Under the pieces are notes generated by a model that saw only the letters and a program-made list of their open reading frames with translations, made no database searches and was not told the DNA's origin. DNA of 64,000 nucleotides, taken from the NCBI RefSeq assembly GCF_004791165.1, contig NZ_SRUZ01000005.1, forward strand, positions 186,001 to 250,000, in the 5' to 3' direction. Of this stretch, positions 17,228 through 24,815 are shown one piece after another. Origin of the DNA: Mesorhizobium sp. M8A.F.Ca.ET.218.01.1.1 (GTDB lineage: Bacteria; Pseudomonadota; Alphaproteobacteria; Rhizobiales; Rhizobiaceae). Within the stretch, counting starts at the first letter, position 1; each line of letters begins with the position of its first letter. The position numbers were made by a program, and so were the translations under genes.

Positions 17228-17946
17228 GCCGGCTCGGCCTTCTGCTTGTGCAGGCCGAAATAGGCTTTCGTCACCTCGTCGCGCGAAACGCTCTTGCTGT
17301 CGGCCGCGAGCGCGATGCGTCCTTCCAGCATGCAGATGACCTTGTCGGAGACTGACAGCGCCCGGTTGAGATCCTGCTCGACCAGGATGATCGTGGTTCC
17401 CGAGCGGATCAGGCCTTGCAGCGCGGCATAGACGCGGTCGACGATCAGCGGCGACAGGCCGAGCGACACCTCGTCGAGCAGCAGCACGTCGGGATTGCTC
17501 ATCAGCGCCCTGCCGATCGCCGTCGCCTGCTGCTCGCCGCCGGAGAGATGGCCGGTCTTGGCGTGACGGCGCGGTTTCAGGTTGGGGAACATCTCCAGCA
17601 CCTTGTCGACGCTCCAGTCGCCCGGCCGCCCAGTGGTCTTGCCCAGCAGCAGGTTCTCCTCGACCGTCATCCGCACGAACAGTTTTCGCCCTTCCGGCAC
17701 CAGCGCTATGCCCATGCCGACGCGTCTGTGCGACGGCACGCTGGTGAGATCGGCGCCATCCAGAAGCACACGGCCGGCCGCCGGCTGGTGCGCACCGGCG
17801 ATTGCCCTGAGCAGCGTCGTCTTGCCGGCGCCATTGGCGCCGACCAGCGCCAGCGTTTCGCCGCGCTTGACGCCGAAGCTGACGCCGCGCACCGCCTGCA
17901 GCAGGCCGTGCCGGACAACCAGGTTCTCGACCGCCAGAAAACTCAT
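17224..17946 (-). CDS. ABC transporter ATP-binding protein, LivF type
   Basis: A 240-residue ATPase with Walker A GANGAGKTT near residue 35, signature LSGGEQQ, and Walker B VLLLDEVSLGLSP. The size and LVEQDLNRALSVSDKVICMLEGRI switch region are typical of LivF. The Walker B uses DEV rather than the usual DEP, a conservative change after the catalytic Glu. It overlaps the LivG-type gene by four bases and works with it as a heterodimer. Confidence 0.9.
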   Translation of the reverse strand: MSFLAVENLVVRHGLLQAVRGVSFGVKRGETLALVGANGAGKTTLLRAIAGAHQPAAGRVLLDGADLTSVPSHRRVGMGIALVPEGRKLFVRMTVEENLLLGKTTGRPGDWSVDKVLEMFPNLKPRRHAKTGHLSGGEQQATAIGRALMSNPDVLLLDEVSLGLSPLIVDRVYAALQGLIRSGTTIILVEQDLNRALSVSDKVICMLEGRIALAADSKSVSRDEVTKAYFGLHKQKAEPA

Positions 17947-18683
17947 TTGGGGCCTCCGCCGAGATAGGCGTGGATCACCTGTGGATCAGCCATGACCGCT
18001 TGCGGCTCGCCATCGGCGATGATCCTTCCCGCGTCCATGCAGATCAGCCGTTCGGCCACCTGCAAGAGGATGTGCACGATGTGCTCGATCCAGACGATGC
18101 CGATCTTGCGCCGGCGCAATTCCTTGATCGTGTCGACAAGCTCGCCGGCTTCGCCATCGGTCAGGCCGCCGCCGATCTCGTCCAGCAGCAGCAGCGTTGG
18201 CCGGGCCGCCAATGCGCGTGCCAATTCCAGACGTTTCCGGTCGAGCAGGCCGAGCGTCTCGGCGCGCCGGTTGGCGACCCCAAGCATGCCGCACAGCTTC
18301 AGCGAGCCGAGCGCCTCCTCATAGGCCTCGTCGCGGCCGAGCCCCGCGCCATGTGACGCGGCAACAAAAACATTCTCGAAGGTGGTCATGCCGCTGAATG
18401 GTTTCGGCACCTGATGCGTGCGCACCAGGCCCAGCCGGCAGCGCGCCGTGGCCGGCAGCGCTGTTACATCGCCGCCCTTGAAGGAGACCGAGCCGGCGCT
18501 CGGAGGAAAGGCGCCTGAAAGCACGCTGAGCAGCGTGGTCTTGCCGGCACCGTTCGGGCCGACAATGCCGACCGCCTCGTCGGCGGCCATAGCGAAGTCG
18601 ACGGCCTCCAGCACCACGAGCGCGCCGAAGCGCCTGTGGATGCCGGCGGCGGCGAGAACAGCCTGTTGTTGCGGATGGGTCAC
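17943..18683 (-). CDS. ABC transporter ATP-binding protein, LivG type
   Basis: A 246-residue ATPase with Walker A GPNGAGKTT near residue 40 and Walker B LLLLDEIGGGLTDGE. The signature region reads LGLLDRKRLELARALA instead of the usual LSxGxQ-like LSHGQQRQLE, and the D-loop region is GGGLTDGE rather than AAGL. Catalytic residues remain, so it is probably active with a divergent signature that its LivF partner's canonical site may offset. It starts 25 bases after the binding-protein stop. Confidence 0.87.
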   Translation of the reverse strand: MTHPQQQAVLAAAGIHRRFGALVVLEAVDFAMAADEAVGIVGPNGAGKTTLLSVLSGAFPPSAGSVSFKGGDVTALPATARCRLGLVRTHQVPKPFSGMTTFENVFVAASHGAGLGRDEAYEEALGSLKLCGMLGVANRRAETLGLLDRKRLELARALAARPTLLLLDEIGGGLTDGEAGELVDTIKELRRRKIGIVWIEHIVHILLQVAERLICMDAGRIIADGEPQAVMADPQVIHAYLGGGPK

Positions 18684-18707
18684 CAGGTGGTCCTCGTCAG
18701 CGGTCCA

Positions 18708-20024
18708 TCAGCCGTTGTAAGGCAGAAGCTTGGCTTCGACCGGAACGTTCGGATCGGTGGCGTTCTCAGTCACGACGTAGTCGAGCGGGAACTTGCTGCC
18801 TTCCTTGGCGGCAATCCATTGCGTGCCGATGATCGGGCCGGGCGACACGTTGGCCACCGGGCCGCCGGTGAAGTCGACCTTGCCGATCATGGTTTCGGTC
18901 TTGAGCGTGCTCAGCGCCTTGGCGACCGCCGCCTTGTCCTTGGCATTGGAGCTCGCTTTCAGCGCCTCGAAGCCGGCGTCGAGCAGCGACATCGAGGCGC
19001 CGAGCTGCTGCGTCCATTGTTTGCCGCTCGCCGCCTCGTAGCCGTCGGCAAGCTCGGTCCCCGAGACGCCGGTCAGCGGCGACTTGTATGGAAAGGCCTT
19101 ATGCCAGTAGGCGGCGCTCGAAATCTTGATGCCGAGGTCGCCAAGCGCCTCGATGTCGGAGGGGAACAGGCCGGTCTTGGCGACCTGGCAGATCTTGATC
19201 TGCTTGATCAGGCCTTGCTGGGCCGCCTGACGCCAGAAGGCGGCGAAGTCAGGCGGGATCGGGAACGAGTTGAAGATCTCGACGCCCTCCTGCTTGAACA
19301 GCGCGATCTGGGAGGAATAATCGGTGGTGCCGGTCTCGTAGGCGCCCGGGTCGACGATGGTGAAACCCTGCTTGGCCAAAAGCGGCGCCAGATTGGCGCG
19401 GATGGCGTTGCCGTCGGCGTCGTTCGGATACATGACGCCGACCTTCTTGTTGGTCTCGATCAGGTTCCACTGCGAGATGTAGGTCTTGAAGAACTCGCCG
19501 ACACCGAAGCCGAAATGATAGGTCCATTTGAACGGCGAGGGCGCACCCGGCTTGGCGCCACGGCCGAAATACCAGGCTTCCCACGGCATGACGGTCGAAA
19601 GGCATGGCACGCCGGCGGCTTCGCAGGCGTCGGCCACCGGATTGATCACCTCCGGTGTCGACACCGCCAGCATCAGGTCGATCGCCTGGTTGTTGATCAG
19701 GTCCTTAGCGAGCTGGCCGGCGCGGGAAGGATCCGATTGCGTGTCCTGGTCGAGGATTTCCACACTGTATTTCTTGCCGCCGATGTCTAGGCCACTGGCG
19801 AGCGCTTTGCGGGCGAGGTCGAGCACATAGCCGTCGGTCTGGCCGAAGCCGGCCAGCGGTCCGGTGCGCGGACTGACAAAACCGACCTTGAGCGTGTCGG
19901 CAGTCTGGGCGAAGGCCTTGCCGCCGCCGAGCGCGAGTGCCGCGCCGCCAGCCATCGAGGTGGCGAGAAACTGGCGCCGCGACACGCCACGAATACTGGA
20001 TCTGCTACTGCTAGCGTAGGTCAT
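18708..20024 (-). CDS. ABC transporter substrate-binding protein of a PcaQ-promoter importer (PcaM-like)
   Basis: A 438-residue type I binding protein. The N-terminus carries a twin-arginine signal (SRRQFLATSMAGGAALALGG) and the mature region begins LKVGFVSPRTGPLAGFGQTDGYV. Tat export of a binding protein is less common than Sec but occurs in this family. GGGAGG precedes ATG 20024. It is the first gene after the PcaQ-type promoter and is followed by LivG, LivF, LivH, LivM, an SDR and an ALDH. In S. meliloti a PcaQ-activated operon of this kind transports protocatechuate; the same or a related aromatic ligand is proposed. Confidence 0.88.
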   Translation of the reverse strand: MTYASSSRSSIRGVSRRQFLATSMAGGAALALGGGKAFAQTADTLKVGFVSPRTGPLAGFGQTDGYVLDLARKALASGLDIGGKKYSVEILDQDTQSDPSRAGQLAKDLINNQAIDLMLAVSTPEVINPVADACEAAGVPCLSTVMPWEAWYFGRGAKPGAPSPFKWTYHFGFGVGEFFKTYISQWNLIETNKKVGVMYPNDADGNAIRANLAPLLAKQGFTIVDPGAYETGTTDYSSQIALFKQEGVEIFNSFPIPPDFAAFWRQAAQQGLIKQIKICQVAKTGLFPSDIEALGDLGIKISSAAYWHKAFPYKSPLTGVSGTELADGYEAASGKQWTQQLGASMSLLDAGFEALKASSNAKDKAAVAKALSTLKTETMIGKVDFTGGPVANVSPGPIIGTQWIAAKEGSKFPLDYVVTENATDPNVPVEAKLLPYNG

Positions 20025-20040
20025 GCATTCCTCCCTCTGT

Positions 20041-20121
20041 GGTCCTCCATCGGTACAGTGCACCAGTGATTTGGTTCGGTAAAATGATATTTTGCGGTGT
20101 TTCATTAACCCTGGGGTTAGC
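20041..20121 (-). repeat. Promoter-region repeat copy A (upstream of the importer operon), inverted relative to copy B
   Basis: Read on the minus strand, these 81 bases match 21089-21169 on the plus strand at 66 of 81 positions with no gaps. The core of 27 bases (20070-20096) is identical. The match runs from the PcaQ-type box to the ribosome-binding region (ATGGAGGA). The two copies flank pcaQ and face outward, so the whole promoter module appears to have been duplicated. Confidence 0.85.
20105..20120 (-). promoter_or_regulatory. PcaQ-type binding box upstream of importer operon
   Basis: On the minus strand the sequence is CTAACC-CCAG-GGTTAA. It differs at one position from the S. meliloti PcaQ consensus ATAACC-N4-GGTTAA as I recall it. 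It lies 81 bases before the binding-protein start, a suitable place for activation by a LysR-type protein. Confidence 0.75.
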
Positions 20122-20164
20122 GGATTCCTGAGGGAAGACGGAGCCCGTCTGACCAGTCGATGCC

Positions 20165-21082
20165 TTAGCTGCCCGATCTGGCCGCCTCGCGAATGGTTTG
20201 CAGCAGAATGGTGAAGGCCGGCGAGGGGGCGGTGTCGGTGCGCATCGTCAGGCCGACCGGCCCCTTGGTTTCGTCGGTGTCGACCGGCAGGGAGACGAAG
20301 GCGCCGTTGGCGATCTCGTTGGCGACCACGCCGGCCGAAATGATCCACACCGCATTGCTCTGCCGCATGAAGGCGCGGCCGAACGAATCCGAGACCGTCT
20401 CGATCTCGGTGGCCGGCGCGGTCATGCCGTTGGTTATGAACAGGCGATCGACAAAGGGCCGGATGACGGATTCCCGGGTCGGCATCAGCACCGGAAATTC
20501 GTCGAGGCTGGCGAAGATGTCGGCCCCCGGTTCCAGCAGCGGATGTCCGGCCCGCACCACGAACAGCACCTGTTCGGAGTAGAGATGTTCGAAGAAGAAG
20601 CCGGTCATGTTCTCGGGCGCCGCCAGCCGTCCGACGACGAGATCGAGCGCGCCAGTGCGCAACTGTTCGAGCAGAACGGCGTTTTCGCCGGTGACGATTT
20701 TGAGCGCGGCGCCGGTATTTTCCCGCAGGAACAGGCTCATGGCTCGCGGCATGACCTTCGCCGACACGGTCGGCAGCGCGCCGATGCGGATCGGATGGCG
20801 ATTGACGGCGCCGTCCTGGCGGACGGAATCGACACCGCGCTTGAGAGCCGTAATCGCCGAACCGGCATGGCCGAGGAAGATCTCGCCAAGCCTCGTGACG
20901 CGGATGCCGCGCCCGTCACGCTCGACGACGGCGACACCCAGCGCGTCTTCCAGTTCACGCAGCGTCTTGGTCACCGCCGGCGCGCTGACATGCAGAAAAT
21001 CGGCGGCGCGGGCCACGCTGCCTTGTCGCGCGACTTCCAGGAATGCCTGCAGGTGACGGAACCGGATGCGGCTCTCGGACAT
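20165..21082 (-). CDS. pcaQ: LysR-type regulator PcaQ
   Basis: A 305-residue LysR protein: an N-terminal helix-turn-helix (IRFRHLQAFLEVARQGSVARAADFLHVSAPAVTKTLREL, about 5-65) and a C-terminal inducer-binding domain. Family assignment to PcaQ rests on the divergent position to pcaDCHGB and on PcaQ-type boxes on both sides. PcaQ activates pca genes, with 3-carboxy-cis,cis-muconate reported as the co-inducer in Agrobacterium. Start ATG 21082 is preferred over an upstream in-frame ATG at 21118. The box at 21090-21105 lies only 7 bases before this start, so PcaQ bound there should also repress its own gene. Confidence 0.9.
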   Translation of the reverse strand: MSESRIRFRHLQAFLEVARQGSVARAADFLHVSAPAVTKTLRELEDALGVAVVERDGRGIRVTRLGEIFLGHAGSAITALKRGVDSVRQDGAVNRHPIRIGALPTVSAKVMPRAMSLFLRENTGAALKIVTGENAVLLEQLRTGALDLVVGRLAAPENMTGFFFEHLYSEQVLFVVRAGHPLLEPGADIFASLDEFPVLMPTRESVIRPFVDRLFITNGMTAPATEIETVSDSFGRAFMRQSNAVWIISAGVVANEIANGAFVSLPVDTDETKGPVGLTMRTDTAPSPAFTILLQTIREAARSGS

Positions 21083-21088
21083 GAATTT

Positions 21089-21169
21089 GATAACCCCTGA
21101 GTTAATGAAACGGCGCAAAATATCATTTTACCGAACCAAACGCCTTGTGCAATGTGGAGATGGAGGATT
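21089..21169 (+). repeat. Promoter-region repeat copy B (upstream of pcaD)
   Basis: The plus-strand partner of 20041-20121 (66/81 identities, ungapped). It contains the PcaQ-type box, the identical 27-base core at 21114-21140 (starting CGCAAAATATCATTTTACCG) and the ribosome-binding GGAGG of pcaD. Conservation of the non-box part suggests recent duplication or selection on RNA polymerase contacts and leader. Confidence 0.85.
21090..21105 (+). promoter_or_regulatory. PcaQ-type binding box upstream of pcaD
   Basis: The sequence is ATAACC-CCTG-AGTTAA, one mismatch from ATAACC-N4-GGTTAA. It sits 71-86 bases before the GTG start of pcaD and immediately upstream of the pcaQ start, as expected for a LysR divergent control region. 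Confidence 0.78.
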
Positions 21170-21175
21170 GAAATC

Positions 21176-21985
21176 GTGCCATTCGTCACCCTTGGCGGCA
21201 TCACGCTGCATCACCGATATGTCGAGGCGAACGGCAGGACGCCACCGGTGGTGTTCATCAATTCGCTGGGCACCGACTTTCGCATCTGGGACGAAACTGT
21301 CTCGGCGCTTGAGGGGGAAATGCCCTTGCTGGTCTACGACAAGCGCGGCCACGGACTGTCCGACATCGGTGACATCAGGTCGATCGACGATCATGTCGAC
21401 GATCTCTCGGCGCTCATCGATCATTTCGGGTTGGAGAAGGTCGTGCTGTGCGGCCTGTCGGTCGGTGGCATGATCGCGCAAGGGCTATATGCCAGGCGGC
21501 CCGAAATCGTCGAGGCCATGATCCTGTGTGACACGGCCCACAAGATCGGTACGACGGACAGCTGGAACACACGCATTGCGACGGTCGAAAGCAAGGGCAT
21601 CCAGGCCGTTGCGGATGGCGTGCTCAAAGTGTGGTTCACTCCGACCTTCCATACCGCGCGGATGGCCGAGCTTGACGGCTATTGGAACATGATGACCCGG
21701 CAATCGCCTGCCGGCTATATCGGGACTTGCGTGGCGGTTCGCGACGCGGATTTCACCGACGTGGCATGCCGCATCGCCGTGCCGACGCTCTGTATCGCCG
21801 GCGACCAGGATGGCTCGACACCTCCCGATCTTGTCCGCTCGCTGGCGGCTCTTATCCCCGGTTCGCGTTTCGAGATCATCCGCGACGCCGGGCACATTCC
21901 CTGCGTCGAACAACCCGAGGCGCTCACCGCGCTGATCCGCGATTTCATCGCATCGCTTGCCCCTGGAGCACAAACTCATGGATGA
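21176..21985 (+). CDS. pcaD: 3-oxoadipate enol-lactone hydrolase
   Basis: A 269-residue alpha/beta hydrolase. It shows NSLGTDFRIWD (oxyanion region), nucleophile elbow CGLSVGG, acid in AGDQDGSTPP and His in RDAGHIPCVEQP. PcaD hydrolyses 3-oxoadipate enol-lactone to 3-oxoadipate. GTG 21176 is taken as start because GGAGG lies ten bases upstream and the family begins at PFVTLGGITLHH; the frame is open to ATG 21152 but that would bypass this ribosome site. It is first in the operon pcaD-C-H-G-B-pobA, and pcaC begins inside its 3' end. Confidence 0.93.
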   Translation: MPFVTLGGITLHHRYVEANGRTPPVVFINSLGTDFRIWDETVSALEGEMPLLVYDKRGHGLSDIGDIRSIDDHVDDLSALIDHFGLEKVVLCGLSVGGMIAQGLYARRPEIVEAMILCDTAHKIGTTDSWNTRIATVESKGIQAVADGVLKVWFTPTFHTARMAELDGYWNMMTRQSPAGYIGTCVAVRDADFTDVACRIAVPTLCIAGDQDGSTPPDLVRSLAALIPGSRFEIIRDAGHIPCVEQPEALTALIRDFIASLAPGAQTHG

Positions 21986-22388
21986 AGTCCCCGGCAACGC
22001 GACCAGATATCGCACCGGCCTTGCGGTGCGGCGCGCCGTGCTCGGCGATCCGCATGTCGACCGGGCCGAGGTCGCTGCCACCGATTTCGACCAGCCTTTC
22101 CAGGAACTGATCACCGAGGCTGCCTGGGGAACGGTGTGGGCCAGACCAGGCTTCAGCAAGCGCGAACGCTCGATCGTCACGCTGGCGCTGCTGGCCGCAC
22201 TCGGCCATGATGAAGAGGTCGCCTTGCATGTGCGCGCCACCGCCAACACCGGTGCGACGCGCGAGGATATTTGCGAGGCCTTCCTGCATGTCGCGATCTA
22301 TGCCGGCGTGCCGGCGGCCAACCGCGCCTTCAGGATTGCCAAGGAGGTGTTTGCGGAAATGGACGCAGACAAGGCTGCCCATGGCTGA
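21978..22388 (+). CDS. pcaC: 4-carboxymuconolactone decarboxylase
   Basis: A 136-residue protein of the carboxymuconolactone decarboxylase family. It contains RRAVLGDPHVDRA near the N-terminus, WGTVWARPGFSKRERSIVTLALLAALGH and HVRATANTGATREDICEAFLHVAIYAGVPAA, all hallmark blocks. It decarboxylates 4-carboxymuconolactone to the enol-lactone used by PcaD. Start ATG 21978 overlaps pcaD by eight bases, with GGAG 11 bases upstream, and the end overlaps pcaH. Confidence 0.94.
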   Translation: MDEVPGNATRYRTGLAVRRAVLGDPHVDRAEVAATDFDQPFQELITEAAWGTVWARPGFSKRERSIVTLALLAALGHDEEVALHVRATANTGATREDICEAFLHVAIYAGVPAANRAFRIAKEVFAEMDADKAAHG

Positions 22389-23133
22389 GCCCGGCTCCAA
22401 CCAGACGCCGGAAACCGGCGCCTTCTTCCAGCGCGACCGCCAATGGCACCCGCCGGCGTTCACGCCGAGTTACAAGAGTTCTGTGCTGCGTTCTCCACAG
22501 AAGGCATTGCTGTCATTCGACAACACGCTGTCGGAACTGACCGGCCCGGTGTTTGGCCATGCCATGATCCGTGAACGCGACAACGACCTGATCCACAATT
22601 TCGCCAGGCCGGGCGAGAGCGCCATCGGCGAGCGCATCATCGTCCATGGGCGGGTGCTCGACGAGCGCGGCGTTGGCGTTCCTGGTGCGCTGCTCGAATT
22701 CTGGCAGGCCAATGCCGGCGGCCGCTATCGCCATAAGAAGGACGGCTATCTGGCGCCGCTCGATCCGAATTTCGGCGGATGCGGCCGCACCCTCACCGGC
22801 GAGGACGGCGCCTATGCCTTTCGCACTGTCAGGCCCGGTCCTTATCCCTGGCCGAACGGCCCGAACGACTGGCGGCCGGCGCACATCCATTTTTCGGTTT
22901 TCGGCCACGGCTTCGCGCAGCGGCTGATCACGCAGATGTATTTCGAGGGCGATCCGCTGATCTGGCGCTGTCCGATCGTCGGCGGCATTCGCGACAAGGC
23001 GGCCGTCGAAGCGCTGATTGCCGCGCTCGACATGCAATCGACAATCCCGATGGACGCGCTTGCCTACAAATTCGATATCGTGCTGCGCGGGCGCCGCTCG
23101 ACGCTGTTCGAAAACAGACCGGAGGGCAATTGA
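22381..23133 (+). CDS. pcaH: Protocatechuate 3,4-dioxygenase beta subunit
   Basis: A 250-residue intradiol dioxygenase subunit that carries the iron site. The ligands are visible: Tyr116 (GGRYRHKK), Tyr155 (PGPYPWP), His168 and His170 (RPAHIHFS). With PcaG it cleaves protocatechuate between the two hydroxyl-bearing carbons, giving 3-carboxy-cis,cis-muconate. The N-terminal PcaH-specific region (TPSYKSSVLRSPQKAL) is present. It overlaps pcaC by eight bases and pcaG by one base. Confidence 0.95.
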   Translation: MAEPGSNQTPETGAFFQRDRQWHPPAFTPSYKSSVLRSPQKALLSFDNTLSELTGPVFGHAMIRERDNDLIHNFARPGESAIGERIIVHGRVLDERGVGVPGALLEFWQANAGGRYRHKKDGYLAPLDPNFGGCGRTLTGEDGAYAFRTVRPGPYPWPNGPNDWRPAHIHFSVFGHGFAQRLITQMYFEGDPLIWRCPIVGGIRDKAAVEALIAALDMQSTIPMDALAYKFDIVLRGRRSTLFENRPEGN

Positions 23134-23747
23134 TGGCGCAGTCGCTCGACCGGCCGAAAGAGAGCCCTTCGCAGACCGCCGGACCCTATGTCCACATCGG
23201 GCTGACGCCGAATTTCTGCGGCATCGGCGGCGTCTATGAGGACGATCTTGGCTCGGCCATGGTCAATGAGCGGACCAAGGGCGAGCGCATCGAGTTGCGC
23301 ATTCGCGTGCTCGACGGCACCGGCACGCCGTTGAAGGACGCGCTGATCGAGATCTGGCAGGCGGATGCCGACGGGCTCTACAATTCGTCCGCGGAGATGC
23401 GCGGTGCCGCCGATCCGAACTTCTTCGGCTGGGGCCGTTGCCCGACCGACATGGAAACCGGGCTCTGCTCGTTCGAGACCATCAAGCCCGGCCGCGTGCC
23501 GTTCCGCGACGGTCGCCTGATGGCGCCACACATCACGCTCTGGATCGTCGCGCGCGGCATCAACCTCGGTCTGCATACACGGCTCTATTTTTCCGACGAG
23601 GAAGAAGCCAATGGCGAGGATCCGATCCTGGCGCGTATCGAGCACCGCGTTCGCGTGTCGACGCTGATCGCCGAGCGCCAGGGCGACGCCTATATCTTCG
23701 ATATCCATCTCCAGGGGGACAAGGAAACCGTCTTCTTCGACAGTTGA
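23133..23747 (+). CDS. pcaG: Protocatechuate 3,4-dioxygenase alpha subunit
   Basis: A 204-residue intradiol dioxygenase subunit starting SLDRPKESPSQTAGPYVHIGLTPNF, the usual PcaG opening. It has the fold (ALIEIWQADADG, PHITLWIVARGINLGLHTRLYF) but not the full Tyr/Tyr/His/His iron site, as expected for the alpha subunit, which shapes the active site of PcaH. The start shares a base with the pcaH stop (TGATG). Confidence 0.94.
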   Translation: MAQSLDRPKESPSQTAGPYVHIGLTPNFCGIGGVYEDDLGSAMVNERTKGERIELRIRVLDGTGTPLKDALIEIWQADADGLYNSSAEMRGAADPNFFGWGRCPTDMETGLCSFETIKPGRVPFRDGRLMAPHITLWIVARGINLGLHTRLYFSDEEEANGEDPILARIEHRVRVSTLIAERQGDAYIFDIHLQGDKETVFFDS

Positions 23748-23762
23748 TGGACGGAGCAGGAC

Positions 23763-24815
23763 ATGACCGTATCGCCCTTCGACCATCCGCTGCTTTCGGG
23801 CCTGCTCGGCGACGAGGAGGCGGCGCGGCATTTTTCGGTGGAAGCCGACATTGCCGCGATGCTGGATTTCGAACGTGCCTTGGCCGAAGCCGAGGCCGAC
23901 CGCGGCATCATCCCCAGGGAGGCCGCGGCGGCGATCGTCAAGGCGATTGCCTCGTTCCGGCCGGATACCGGCAAGCTGCGCGCTGGGGTCACCAAGGATG
24001 GCGTCGTGGTCCCGGAGCTGGTGCGCCAGATCAAACTGGCCGTCGGCGAACCGCATGGCGGTTCGGTCCATTTCGGCGCCACCAGCCAGGACGTCATCGA
24101 CACCAGCCTTGTGCTCCGGCTGAAATCCGTCGTCGAGCATCTCGGCCTGCTGCTGACCGAGACAATCATAAGGCTCGCGTCCCTGGAGGAGCGCTTCGGG
24201 GGTAGGGCGCTGACCGGGGTGACCCGCATGCAGCCGGCGATCCCGATCACCGTGGCGGATCGCGTGACGGCGTGGCGGGCGCCACTGCAGCGGCACCAGG
24301 AGAGGCTGTCGCAACAGTCGACGCGCCTGCTCGTCCTCCAGTTCGGCGGCGCCGCCGGCACTCTGGAAAAGCTTGGCGACAAGGGGCTGGCGGTGCGCGC
24401 CGCACTTGCCGCCAGGCTCGGCCTCGGCGATGCCTCGCAATGGCAGAGCCAGCGCGATGCGCTCGCTGACTTGGCCGGCCTGATGTCGCTGATAACGGGA
24501 AGTCTCGGCAAGTTCGGCCAGGACATCGCGCTGCTGGCGCAAGGCGGCACCGACATCGAGCTATCGGGCGGTGGCGGCTCGTCGGCGATGCCGCACAAGC
24601 AGAACCCGGTGAAGGCCGAAGCATTGGTGGCGCTTGCTCGTTTCAACGCCACGCAACTTTCCGGCATGCATCAGGCGCTGGTGCATGAGCAGGAGCGTTC
24701 GGGTTCCGCCTGGACGCTGGAATGGCTGCTGCTGCCGCAGATGGTCGTCGCGACGGCCGCATCCCTGCGCCTTGCCGCCGAACTGGCCGCGCAGGTCGAA
24801 AGCCTCGGCCACTGA
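23763..24815 (+). CDS. pcaB: 3-carboxy-cis,cis-muconate cycloisomerase
   Basis: A 350-residue member of the fumarase/aspartase superfamily. The superfamily signature GGGSSAMPHKQNPVK is at about residue 273, and HFGATSQDVIDTS around residue 98 forms part of the active site. It lactonises 3-carboxymuconate to 4-carboxymuconolactone. At 350 residues it matches the short rhizobial form rather than the roughly 450-residue Pseudomonas enzyme. It lies between pcaG and pobA; the stop overlaps the pobA start. Confidence 0.92.
   Translation: MTVSPFDHPLLSGLLGDEEAARHFSVEADIAAMLDFERALAEAEADRGIIPREAAAAIVKAIASFRPDTGKLRAGVTKDGVVVPELVRQIKLAVGEPHGGSVHFGATSQDVIDTSLVLRLKSVVEHLGLLLTETIIRLASLEERFGGRALTGVTRMQPAIPITVADRVTAWRAPLQRHQERLSQQSTRLLVLQFGGAAGTLEKLGDKGLAVRAALAARLGLGDASQWQSQRDALADLAGLMSLITGSLGKFGQDIALLAQGGTDIELSGGGGSSAMPHKQNPVKAEALVALARFNATQLSGMHQALVHEQERSGSAWTLEWLLLPQMVVATAASLRLAAELAAQVESLGH

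Noticed and set aside
20041..21169. Inverted repeats around pcaQ as ends of an insertion sequence
   Set aside because: No transposase is present, the enclosed gene is a regulator in its conserved position, and the repeats coincide exactly with promoter, PcaQ box and ribosome site.
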